Positions 22,035 to 32,905 of a DNA stretch of 64,000 nucleotides are shown piece after piece; the stretch's first letter is position 1, and the number at the start of each line of letters is the position of its first letter. The notes under the pieces are model-generated. The model was given only the letters and a program-made list of their open reading frames with translations, searched no databases and was not told the DNA's origin. The stretch comes from Diplolepis rosae (taxonomy: Eukaryota > Arthropoda > Insecta > Hymenoptera > Diplolepididae). The DNA lies in assembly GCA_030998225.1 (NCBI GenBank), contig JAPYXD010000743.1:1-64000 (forward strand), given 5' to 3'. The position numbers and the translations under genes are program-made.

Positions 22035-22611
22035 CACGACCGAGGACAGTCCGGGCTATAAGAGACTACGCAAAGCTAGCAAAACCGTTGTCCAATCTCC
22101 TGAAGAAGAACACAAAATGGGAATGGGGACGCTCGCAACGGAAAAGCTTCCGAAAAATACGCAGATACCTCTGCAACGAACCCGTGCTCCAATACCCCGA
22201 CTTTAACAAGCCCTTTAAGTTAACCACAGATGCCTCTGAGCATGCTGTCGGGGCTATGTTAACCCAAGAGAAGGATGGAGTAGACATACCCATCGCCTAC
22301 TTTTCCAAGGTGATGAATTCCTGCGAACAGAACTACTAGAAAGCAGAAAAAGAATGTCTGGCGGTGTTGTACGCTGTCACGAACTTTCGCCCATATTTGT
22401 ATGGAAGGGAGTTCGTGCTGGCCTGCGACTACGAACCAGTTCAGTGGATGACTTATATTAATAATCCAGGAGCAAGGTTGCTGCGATGGCGACATAGACT
22501 CCAGGATTACCAATATAAGTTTGAATATAAACAAGGGAAACTGAATAGGGGTGTTGAAGCCTGTCAGGAAACCCTGTGGCTAACGAACAATACTCAGAAT
22601 CTACTGACTTA
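22035..22611 (+). pseudogene. pol: RT thumb and first (gypsy) RNase H domain
   Basis: The segment begins in the RT thumb (RDYAKLAKPLSNLLKKN), so protease and the RT fingers and palm are missing. RNase H follows with TTDASEHAVGAML (first Asp), AEKECLAVLYAV (Glu) and ACDYEPVQW (second Asp). The terminal motif where the fourth acid of Ty3 RNase H sits (usually VADALSR) reads GVEACQET, so the last catalytic Asp is absent. A TAG at 22337-22339 splits the frame. It lies directly upstream of a second RNase H. Confidence 0.8.
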
Positions 22612-22779
22612 ACTGACTACTATGATTCTGACGATTCCAATAAATCCTTCAAATCCTCTTCCCTGCGAAACAACTCTGAAAACTATAAGAGCTCCACATC
22701 AAAACCTTCAGACATCCGAAGGGTATTAGTTTTTACGAACTTAAAGCCAACCCTTGTAGCGAAAACGGACAACACTGCC

Positions 22780-23140
22780 CCTAAAAGTGTACCCCCTAGA
22801 CTTCCAGGTCCAAGCCCTTGGTCAGCCCCATTACAGGACAATTACATAGATGTTTACGTCGACGGAGCCGAGATTGAAGCAGCAACCATAGCAGCTCAAC
22901 AGGCTCACGAGGCTGGCATCAAGAAGCTGAGGATAAAGACTGATTCCAAGATGGGAGGCAAACGACTGGAAAACGTACGAGAATAAACCAGTCAGGAATC
23001 GATCCGAGTTTGAAAAGATGAAAACAGCCCTGGAACCCTTGGACATAATTTGGGAACATGTTCCAAGTCACAAAGGAATCCCAGGAAACGAAATGGCCGA
23101 TAAGCTAGCCAGAGAGGGGATTGAAGCCTTACCGTCTATC
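22780..23140 (+). pseudogene. pol: second, RNase H1-like RNase H domain
   Basis: After a Ser-rich spacer of about 70 codons comes a second RNase H with the motifs of the RNase H1/archaeal type: NYIDVYVDG (Asp, near 22842), AEIEAATIAAQQA (Glu), LRIKTDSK (Asp), then WEHVPSHKGIPGNEMADKLA (conserved His and last Asp, 23049-23108). Between VDG and AEIEA about 35-40 residues usual for the family are missing, and the frame changes near 22968. The basic Trp-rich segment expected between the third and fourth motifs is present in the alternative frame there. All four acids are represented, unlike the first domain. A dual RNase H arrangement is known in vertebrate retroviruses and plant Tat-lineage gypsy elements. 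Confidence 0.78.
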
Positions 23141-24229
23141 GACAACAAAGGAGAAGAGTCACCTCCCGAACAAATGATCGTTGATTTCCTCATACAATCA
23201 CTGGACAGTGAAGGCAGCAACGGAACCGATGAGGATATCCCCAGGCAACGCCAACCACATAAAAACTTAAGAGAAGATCTGCAGAAATCTTTCTCAAAGC
23301 TGGATAAATCGATGGAAAACCGAGGGCTCGAGAGCTCCGAAATCGTTCATGATTCTATATGGTGGGATCATGAAAATATGCAGGACGATCATCGAACTCC
23401 GTGCACCTATGTCTCCGAAGGCGAAGAAGACCGAGAGCTCCTGGAAAACTTAGAACCTCTCGATCCCTGTGGAGAATATGACGACGTCGAGTTCTCCAAT
23501 AGAGTAAAGAAATTTTTTGAAAAATACGAAAAGGAAATAAGCAAGGAAGCATGCACACCACAAGATTGGGAAACCGCACCCAGTTCCTCTACAAGCCAAG
23601 CACAAACCGCAGGCGAACCTAGAACAAATGGGCAGATAATCAAGTCAACGGAATTCTCGAACAAAAATTCCGGGGTGGCGAGAAAAAGCATGGTCCGATT
23701 TAAGGATACTCCTGAGGAAATCGAATCTTCCTCAGAGTCCCCAATAATTGGGAAACAGCCCCTTCAAAGGTTGCCCCTTCATGACATTAGCAGCCCCTGC
23801 AACGCCAGGAGCCAGATCAATGCCCTTCGCAAGGTCAGTCATCGACCCAGATGATGGCAGAAAGGACTCGATAGGAAGAGGAGCAGGAATGAAAACAAGA
23901 AGACTGGAACAAACAAAACCATTTCACGAACCCGTCAATGGTCCCAGATTCCATCCTAGCTCCATCATTAACGTTAAGATACCGTATGTGGACGACGCAC
24001 CTACCTCTATCGGACCCTACAAGAATCTCCCAAATACAGACCAAATACCAATTAGCATCTGCACAGATGAACCTAATGTCATCCACCAATGGGCAGAACC
24101 TTTAACTTTCAGACACGACAATTATGGTCACTTTATATCCGAAGATTGCGAGCCTACGAATCCCATAGCGAAACTTCTTGTGGCTACCGAGCGTCTTGAC
24201 CTACAGGACCTCTGGGGATGCCGCCCTAA
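23141..24229 (+). pseudogene. pol: unusually long acidic linker before integrase
   Basis: Open frames 23018-23854 and then 23748-24287 (frame change near 23830) cover about 360 codons with no enzyme motif. The first part is rich in Asp, Glu and Ser and carries a charged helix-like stretch (NRVKKFFEKYEKEISK). The second includes YVDDAPTSIGPY and AKLLVATERLDLQDL, with hydrophobic spacing suggesting a folded piece. Gypsy elements usually have few residues between RNase H and integrase. I cannot assign a function. Confidence 0.6.
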
Positions 24230-25435
24230 GAGGGACAAGTCCTTGTCACTCCGCACGGCCGACATAAGACATATTCCGTTGTCATAAAAAGACGACATAA
24301 TAAAATGCAAAATAAAATGACGGAAATCGTGGCAGACATATTCCGGGGTGGTAACATCACCATTACGCTTTGCCACGGAAAAATCGAAGTTCCGCCGGTA
24401 GAAATCCGACCCAAAATTATCGCTGAATATCATGGCAGCCGTATAGGTGGCCATAAGGGCATTACGAAAACTTACCGCCGTATCAGAGAGCGATATACAT
24501 GTCCTGGTTTACAGGACGAAATCAGTGAGTTCATCCGAGGATGCAGAAGCTGCCTTGAACGAAAACTCGTCCGAGCTCGTACCCGTGAACCAATGCTCAT
24601 CACTGACACTCCTGCTGAGCCATTCGAGAAGGTATCTCTTGCTACTGTCGGAAAATTGCGCACAACGCCAAACGGGAATAGACACATCCTGACAATGCAG
24701 GATAATTTTAGTAAATACTGCATTGCAGTTCCCATACCGGGCCTAAAAACGACTACTATTGCTCACGCGGTTGCAACAACTCTCTTCTCCCAATATGGCG
24801 CGCCGAGGTACATCCTAACAGACAGGGGAAGGAGTTTTATCAGCAAATTAATGAAACATCTCGAAAGACTATTTAACGTGAAGCAACTAACCAGTTCCGG
24901 ATACCGACCACAAACTAACGGATCACTCGAGAGAAGCCATATTGTATTGACGGATTACATAAAACATTATGCTAACGATTATGACGATTGGGATCGATTG
25001 TTTCCTTTCGCCATGTTCACATATAACACGTCAGTACGTGAGGCCACGAATTTCTCACCTTACGAGTTAGTTTTCGGGCGAGTCGCCAGGACACATAGCT
25101 CGTTTCCTCAGGGTACGGAACTCGAAACCTATGGATCTTACCTACGCGACCTAATAGTAAGAATAACCGAAATCCAGAAAATTGCCCACAAGAACCTCAT
25201 CAATGCGAAATCTCGCTCGAAGGAGCAATATGATAAGAAAACTCGACCACTAAACGCGAAAATCGGAGATACGGTTTACGCCCTTAAGGAAATTAGGGAC
25301 GGAAAATTCGACAGTCGAGCCACAGGGCCGTACGCCGTCGCCGGTTTCACAGAAAACAATAATGTTATTCTGGAATCAGAGGACGGCGAACAGATCATGA
25401 AGCACAAAGACAAACTCCTGCTCGCGCACTGTTAG
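24230..25435 (+). pseudogene. Integrase of the 12-kb element, first catalytic Asp lost
   Basis: The frame is open from about 24230 through the ATG at 24305 to TAG 25433. The N-terminal zinc motif is present (EYHGSRIGGHKG with two His, then GCRSC). The core domain has ILTDRGRSF (second Asp) and TNGSLERSH (Glu), but the first acid, normally Asp just before xVGxL, is Ala (SLATVGKL, about 24648). This should abolish DDE strand transfer. A C-terminal domain with a GPY-type motif (ATGPYAVAGF) follows, as in many gypsy integrases. Length and domain order are complete, which contrasts with the damaged RT part. Confidence 0.85.
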
Positions 25436-25471
25436 AAACGCTGCGATTAAGGGAAGATAACCCGAGGAATA

Positions 25472-26746
25472 ATATGCATTATTTAAATACCATGAGGCTC
25501 CAACCTAATAATTTTCCACACGGAGAAGCAAATAGAGCTCCGTCATTCTAAAAGTATGAAGTGTATCAAGAACTTGGTCAGGCTACCAGGAAGATCACTG
25601 AGCTTAAATACACTGAAGCCTTAACTCGAGTCCTTCGAGCGAACGAAGCAGCTGTAGAGGAATACATAAGAGCAACCGACAAAATCTTGAATGTTCTTCG
25701 CGACGCAAGGCAGAAACAAATGCATCCAGGACTATTGACTCCCAGCCAACTGGAACTAATTTACGTAGACATCCAGGACCATCGCCCAGAGGTGTCCTTC
25801 CCAATATCCGGACCTATTGCGGACATCGAGGAACTGACCAGCGTATCCACCGTCACCTCATTATACAATGGAGGAGTCCTTAAAGTACTGCTGGATACAC
25901 CATTATTGGGAAGAGCTAACCATCTGATGTATCAACTACATCCACTTCCAGTGCCCCAGGCCATCTTAGGAAACAACTCCGAGAAGGCATATATTCTACA
26001 TCGCCGTAGAAGAATCACAAAGGACTTAAGTTCTAATGATCCACCGGGATGTTGCGGCATGTACCGAACTACCAGCTTATAAGATTTGTAAAGGAAATTT
26101 ACCTGTCAACGAGAATGGAAAATTCAGAACTTGCGAAGCAGAGCTTCTGCTGAATCCATCGCTATCCACCTTCAGAATTCGTAACATTCAAGTGACATAT
26201 GAAAACCAGTTTGATTGTGGTTTAATAGAAAGCCTAGGCGGATGGTTGTACTCTCTCCAAAAGCCGACCATTGCTATAACAACCTGTCCTAATCAGGCCA
26301 ACAACCAAATCACATTAAAAGGAACCGGCATAATCCAACTGGCTCCAGAATGCGACCTTAGAATAAAGGAAAGGACACTCCCAGATACCACCAACCGGAA
26401 GGGAGAAACCGAAATGATCTACGCCCCACTGCTTCACTTGAACATCTCTGCGCTGACACCAGCCCTACAAAAGTTTCAAGCATACATACCTACAAGAAAA
26501 TCTATGTCTGCTCAGACGAAGGAGACAACGCCTGGGCACAAAGTTTTCGAAACTAACAACAAATCCTTGGAGCATCTAGAACAACAACTGTATGACTTCA
26601 GCCTGGCCCGACGAGCAGGAAACAGCTAAATAAGGATGATCCACGGATCCTACCTCGGACTAGGCGTCATATCTATTGGACTACTTATATACATCCTCTT
26701 CCCCAGGATTTCAAAACTAATGATCAACTGCAATCAACGACACTAA
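25472..26746 (+). pseudogene. Env-like gene of errantivirus/baculovirus F type, broken
   Basis: Downstream of integrase, where errantiviruses carry env, two open frames overlap: 25561-26082 (no ATG at its start; an ATG lies at 25472 in a short frame) and 26036-26629. Together they cover a coiled-coil-like charged part, a region typical of Baculo_F-like proteins (MYQLHPLPVPQ), and a Cys-containing ectodomain (CKGNLPVNENG, ITTCPNQANN). After a TAA at 26627-26629 a short frame 26636-26746 encodes a membrane segment (VISIGLLIYILF) and a short tail. In the family this protein mediates membrane fusion. Here a frame change near 26040 and the stop before the anchor make it nonfunctional. Confidence 0.72.
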
Positions 26747-27288
26747 CGAGGAACGAGAGCTGATCAATGTGTCGACTTCAGTACCATTAACATCAAGGAA
26801 GAGCAGGAACCAACCCCCGCACGGAACTCTCTGCCACAAACGACTACGGAGACAGGTACGCAGTCATACCTGCTGCACCACCAAGGAAACGACCAGCGAA
26901 TACCCCCGTAATTCAGCTACCATCTCAGACTCTCCAACAAGCATAAGAACCAGATAAAACCAGTCATGGAACATGGCCATTAAAATTCTCGAATCTAAGA
27001 TACATTCACCGACAAAACATTTTTTTTTATATTATTTTTATATATTATTATTATTTTAACTGTACTATCTATATTGTTTTTCTTTAGGAAATGAACCTGT
27101 TAGAGTAGGACTCTTCTTCTTGTGTACTATACTACAAAACTAGACATTGTAAATTCTCTCACAGCTTGATGAAAAGAAGCGACTGCATCTGAACAACATA
27201 AGGCTATCATTCCTTATTCTTATTCGTACTCATCTCTAGACCACCCTTGTTTGTCGGGGACGAATACACTCAAAATTCCGGTGTGGTT
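26747..27288 (+). other. 3' untranslated part before the right LTR
   Basis: No convincing gene; a 62-codon frame at 26769-26957 lacks motifs. An AT-rich stretch with T and TTATTA runs lies at 27022-27060. No long polypurine tract touches the right LTR; the nearest purine-rich phrase is CGGGGACGAA at 27255-27264. Confidence 0.5.
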
Positions 27289-29470
27289 TATTACGGGTGG
27301 TCCAAAGTGTGCAATATTTTTTGGAAAATGTTTTTATTAATATACAAAATCTAATTTATGGAATATCAATTCCTTTAGAAGTGAATGAACTGCATACTTT
27401 TGAACGTTCGTAATCTGATTGCATTCCAGTGGCTAATGCAACTCAGCATTTCTGGTCATGCGAGCTGGTCTTGAGACATAGAGTAATTCATATTCTAGTT
27501 ATTTAAATACATATAAATCAAACCTTTAAAAGTTTGAATAAAACTTTTTAAAATAATACTATTTCACCCTTTTGTTTTTCAGGTGCATTAACCAGTTAAC
27601 TGTGATTGACGAGTATACTCGTCATAAATACATGGAACTTGCCATAGTCGCCACAGTTAACTGGTTAATGTTTTATAAAGTAGATTACTTGATAGCGAGA
27701 GTGCATAGGCACTCGATCGCTATGAACTATAAAGGTATGAAATGTGAGAAAACCGAAGAATGAGTGTAAAGTGAGAGCGATTATATAAGAACTAGGATAA
27801 GCGGAGAAAGAATAGGAAAAAGAGAACGAAGGAGAGGGGAAGAGAGAGCGAGAGATTGTCGCTACAGCTTTTTGCCGTTTTCCCATTTCTTCTTTCGTTC
27901 GTCCATGCACATGCCCAATATATCGGTCTCTTTTAGAAAATCTTGATGCGCTCTGCTGTGCATCGCGAGGCTAGCATTCATCTCATAATTGCATCTCCTC
28001 CTCATAGACCTATCCTTGTTCAAATGCATTAGCAAGCTGATCACCCTCCACAAAAGCCACGAGCTTTTTGTAACTAAAACCCAAGGCTCACCTGAATTCT
28101 TAAATAATTATGTTGCAGCTTTAATCCACCTAAAAATTATAAGCCTAGACTAGTTAAATATATATATATATTTCGATTTACTCTGAAATATACTAGAAAC
28201 TAAAATTGTTTCTACAATTTGATGACCATGCATCAAATACTAAAAATTGATGAGCACATTTCCTTTCTCACGTTAGGTGTAGAAAGAGGGGAGAAATAAT
28301 TGCATTCTGAAAATCAGCAAATGGCGCAATAACCACATCAGCATTTGTGCAAATTCCTAAATCCTCCCTGCCATTATTACCTTTGTCCAATCATTAATTC
28401 CTAAATCATCAAAAAACCCTACCATGTTCACCTCGCGATGAACTAGTAAAACGGATCAAGGCAAAATCAAATTCGCAGTATTCTGAGTGTCTTGACCGGA
28501 TTCAGACCTTAGAATAATAAAGAAAACATTTTTCTTTTATCGTGCCCATCTGCGACCCAGATCGACAGTTCCTAGATTCTCGTTAGTTGATTAAACCCGT
28601 AAAACCTTATCTAACGAAATTATTTATTTTTGGAATCGTGTCGGGCGGACGTAAAAGACAAAAACCTTCATCTGGACAGAAGCAATACATATAAGATATA
28701 TTGAAATATACAAAATATATTTTTAATATATCTTTCTTCGGCGGACTATTTTAAAGTCCAAGTGGTTTAACAAAAACGGCAAAAAGGTGCGCGAAATCGC
28801 GGAAAACTTAATACTTCCGAATCTCAAAATGGTAGTGATAATTTTTCATAAAATATTTGAATTAGATTTAATAGGAAAGTTCTAGCGGCGAAAAGGGCGA
28901 GTTTAAAAGCACTCAACCCTTTTCCGGTTAAAAGCCAACCGTTATTTTCTCTTATGAAACCTAACAGAAAGTGGAAAAAACAGTGTTTGTATGCGCGCGT
29001 GCTATGCGCGACTCGCAAATAGGACAAGTTGTGATTTCGAACAACAATCAACAAAAACCTTCCTGCCTAGGGGTAAACCTCCCTCTCTCACACTCTCTCA
29101 CACTCTCTCAGGACTGGTAGTTATAAGAAAAACTCATTGTAAGGATTAGCAGGTATCGTTCTAGTTAATACATATATATATATTCTTATTATGCTTAGGT
29201 TTGTCAAACCAAATAAATTCAAGAACTGAGAATAATTTTATTGCCTTCAATTCATCCCTTCATTTAGTTTTCCAAAAAGGTTTTTTTTGTATACAGGGTA
29301 TAGCTCCTCAGTCAGAGGAGGGAGTAAACACGATCCCAGATTAAAAACAAATTTTTATTTATTTAATTTGTATTTTATAAATTGAAATTTGGCAGTTTGG
29401 AGCCTCAAGCGAACGTGTATTTGGATTTAATATTTTTATTCGTATTGAATTTAATTATTCGTGCGTAACA
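27289..29470 (+). repeat. 3' LTR (2182 bp)
   Basis: This is the direct copy of 17468-19725, sharing the GGTCCAAAGTGTGCAATATT start, the hairpin (27586-27670) and the GTAACA end. It is followed at once by the duplicated target gatat. It is shorter than the 5' LTR by two blocks and a contracted TA tract. Confidence 0.92.
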
Positions 29471-29636
29471 GATATTTAATAATAAAAAGTAATTAGCCCT
29501 CATAAGTCCGCATTAACATTTTTTATAAATATATTGTAAATTTTACATGAAAACGAGGGCTCCATTCTTGCATACGATCCTGAAAGTATTGGGACGTTAG
29601 GCAATTCTCTGTTTTCTCGAGACTTCGGTAAATTCT

Positions 29637-30123
29637 CTAGTGAATCCGGACCAGTCAGCGAATTCGCTCACCATTCACTGATCGTTTACTGACCATTCCC
29701 TGAACTCGTAATAATATAAATAAGAAAGGATATAAAAAAAATTAAAATTATTTTAATTTTGATACTGCGGTACATTTGGAGTTTGAATGTACCAAAGTTA
29801 ATACAATAATATTGTTGTTAGCGTTAAAAACTAGAAGAAAATATGATACCTGCAGTGGTCCAGAATTGTTCACTACATCCACCGCTCTGCGTTCAATGAT
29901 AAGTATTATACATTTTTTAGATTTTAACGATAAAAAATAAAATTATTGTACCCACTTTGATCCCTTTAAACTCAAAACTGACCTCAAAATCATGATTCAA
30001 ACAATTCAATTGTTTTGAATGCTCTTCTTATCCATATTATTGCAAAGTCAGCGAATGGTCAGCGAACGGTAAGTGAATGGTGAGCGAATTCGCTGACTTT
30101 TCACTGGACAGGATCAACTAGGG
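29637..30123. mobile_element. MITE with AGCGAATTCGCT-type inverted repeats
   Basis: Left arm (about 29637-29705) and right arm (about 30050-30123) are inverted copies. Both contain CAGCGAATTCGCTCACCATT and repeats of TGACCATTC-CTGA, and both tips read CTAG(T)...GATCC-like. No open reading frame. A single-arm fragment of the same family lies at 15925. The outer boundary is approximate and no target duplication is certain. Confidence 0.7.
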
Positions 30124-31074
30124 TTCTTGCAAAGATCAGTGAAAACTACATGATTGAGTGCAGTAGAATTTTTTGGTTATTAATTTTTCCGAACTTTTAT
30201 AGAAAATTATAACAATCCACATGAATTTATAATGCATATTAAAATTTTACTTAGCGCTAGACAAAGTTTCTAGAACTTTGTTATGCTATACCACTTGATA
30301 TTCAATAAATATTAAAAATTATGGGAAAAATTGAAAAAATCGGGCATAAAGCTTTTAACTCGCAAAATAATTTGTTTTTTTCCTTATAGATGCACAATAT
30401 ACTATTTTTACTTCCCGTTGAAGTAACACGCCCGATGCTCATTTCACCGAACTATCGTTTGAAGCCCCTCGAGCGTCAATGATATACTTATGGGTCATTC
30501 CACGCAAGATTTACCACCTACATTTTTATTTGCGTGAAATATATATTTTTTTCGTTTTTTGTTGTAAAATATTTGATACGTATTTTTTTATTTCAATATG
30601 ATATGCAAAATTTCTGAGAAATCAATTTTTGAAAATTATCGGGTTAAAAAGGATCGTCTTAACTTTTTTATAACTGTCAAAGTATTTAACAAAAAATTTT
30701 AAACATTTTATGTAATATGTGGTCGATCCCGAACTTTGCAATGAAATATACTGGAAAATTGGTCCAATGATTATTCATAAATAAATTAGGCATTTTTATA
30801 AACAAATAGAGATTGCTAAAAAGGGACTTAATTTGTTCACTTTTTGTGGGTTGATATTCCTAACACATTCTAGGATATACTGTAAAAATTTGAAAGTGGA
30901 GAAATGAATAGTTGTTGAGTAATAAATTTTCAACTGAAGCCGTTAAACGCTTCAAGCGCGCGACGTACGACTCTTTCAGTGTGATTTGAATTTTGATATA
31001 TGGTTATATGACACATCGAAAAGTACTATGTTTGTTCCCATGTTATTTTCTTTAATGTCTTTGTAACATAATTT
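30124..31074. other. No gene recognised
   Basis: AT-rich. GGGTCATTCCACGCAAGATT near 30493 resembles a motif found in insect interspersed repeats, but a second end is not visible. No frame above background. Confidence 0.4.
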
Positions 31075-32905
31075 TTATTTTAAAAGTTCAAATGCTTCTT
31101 GTTGCTTTTCTGACCAGATAAATTTCATATCCTTCTTTAAGAGTTGGTTCAAGGGTGTTGGGATTTTAGAAAATCCATCAATAAATCTTCTATAATAAGC
31201 AGCTAGTCCTAAAAATTGTTTAATGGTTTTAGGATTTTTTGGGATTGGAAAATTTTTCACTGCTACTATTTTCTTGGGGTCGGGTCGTACTCCTTCCTTG
31301 TCTATTATATGTCCTAAGTAAGCAACTTCTGGTCGTGAAAATTCACATTTATCTGGCTGTAATTTGAGATTTGCTGCACTTAATCTTTCCATCAAATTGT
31401 TAAATTTTTCCTTATGTTCTTCTGAAGAATTTGCATATAAAACAATGTCATTCAGGTAGACAAATAATTCAGTTCCTTAAAGTCCTGTTAAAACTAAATC
31501 CATTAATCACTGAAAAGTAGCTGGTGCATTTTTTAAACCAAATGGCATACGGTCGAATTTATAATGTCCGTAAGGGGTTGAAAAAGCTGTTTTATGAGAA
31601 TCTTCTGGACTTATTTTTATTTGATGAAATCCTGAGGCGAGATCAAATACAGAAAATCTCCAATTGTTTTTTATTAAGTTTGCGAAAATCAAGTACCATT
31701 CGTCATTTTCTATTTCGATGTGCATCTAATTTTTTAGGTACTATCTAAACAGGTGTATTATATGGTGATTGTGAAGGTTTGATAATTTTATTAACGATCA
31801 GTTCATTTACTTGACGTACAATCTTTTCTTTACGTATTGGAGGAAATCTGTATTGTTTTGAAAATATCGGATGATCATCTGTTGTTAAAATGTTATGTTG
31901 TAAGACAGTTGTTGCTCCTAAGGGTTCTCCTGGTATGTGAAATCGATCTGCATATTTTTCAATCAAATTTTCAACATGTTTCTTTTCTTCTTTGTTTAAA
32001 TGATCCAATCTTAATAACTCCTTAATGGAATTTTTTCGATTTTCATTTGAAATGTTAAATGATTGATAACAGTCGTTTATTTTTGGAATCTGCTTAATGG
32101 AATTATTGAAAATTTGTTGTACGAAATTGAATTCTTTTCTGTCTTCTTAATTAGTTTTCGTGTCAGTTTGCTTTTCTTCATATATTGATACTTCTTCAAA
32201 ACCGGTCATTTCAACATTTGGTATGGTTGACTTTTGAGGTTGTGTATTTGTATTGAATATTTTCATGTACGCTTTGTTGTTGTTATTAGAAACAATTGCA
32301 TTTCCTAAATAAACTCCGTTGAATAGGTGTAATTGTGGAATGAATCCCTATTTTTGTTCACTGTTTTTTATTCTCACATAAAAATCTGAAATTGTTGTTG
32401 CTGGTACCAATATATTTTCTTGGATTTCAAAAGGATAAACTTAATTATTTATTTCAAGTTGTTTTTCCGCATAATTTATTTTTGCGTTATTGTTTCTAAA
32501 AAATTCGTTACCTAATATACCACCATGTTCTATATTATTGTATATGTCCGGTATTATCTTGAGGGTGGTCAAGTAGCCGAAAATATTGATCGTTATTTGG
32601 CCATATGTAAATACAGAATGTTCATTTATACCTGTTAGTTTTAGGCATTCAACTTCATTTATTTTCACGTTTGTTTTGACTGCTTGCTGTTTGATTAAAT
32701 TTGATCCAGCTCCTGTACCTATCATCATGTGTATGGGGTTTTTTAATCCTGCAGCTGATAAAATTAAATGAGGAATTGTATTACTTGTACTTAAATTGAC
32801 TTTTTCAATTTTGTTTTTAATTAAATTAGATGCATTCAATTGTTCATCTGAGCCCTCCTTTGTGCACCCGTTCCGCGAAGGGCATTGGAGTTTTCCTGTT
32901 GATTA
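31075..32905 (-). pseudogene. Truncated gypsy-type pol: protease and RT
   Basis: The minus strand reads, from the right: protease (32905-32441) overlapping the end of gag in the -1 frame, with an active-site motif MIGTGAGS where Asp is expected before TGA, and ILGNEFF at the second conserved site. Then come the RT leader (32008-31745), RT motif A ([13 protein letters not shown]) and motif B ([13 protein letters not shown]) in 31725-31507. Next is the catalytic box in a region with stops, reading YLND instead of YLDD (near 31455), and the RT thumb and start of RNase H (31395-31075). RNase H catalytic sites and integrase are missing. Changed protease and RT active sites plus stops show long decay. 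Confidence 0.82.

Larger units (their letters stand above)
17468..29470 (+). mobile_element. 12.0-kb gypsy/errantivirus-like element, both ends intact
   Basis: Two long LTRs (17468-19725 and 27289-29470) flank an internal region with a tRNA-Leu primer site, gag, partial pol, integrase and Env. The LTR tips are TGTTAC...GTAACA (left copy ends GTAATA; right copy starts TATTAC). The 5 bases before the left LTR (17463-17467, gatat) equal the 5 after the right LTR (29471-29475). This is a perfect target-site duplication, so the whole 12 kb arrived as one insertion. All genes carry stops or frame changes, and protease plus most of RT are deleted at about 22030, so the copy cannot move on its own. 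The LTRs differ by scattered substitutions and a few indels, so the insertion is not new. Confidence 0.92.
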
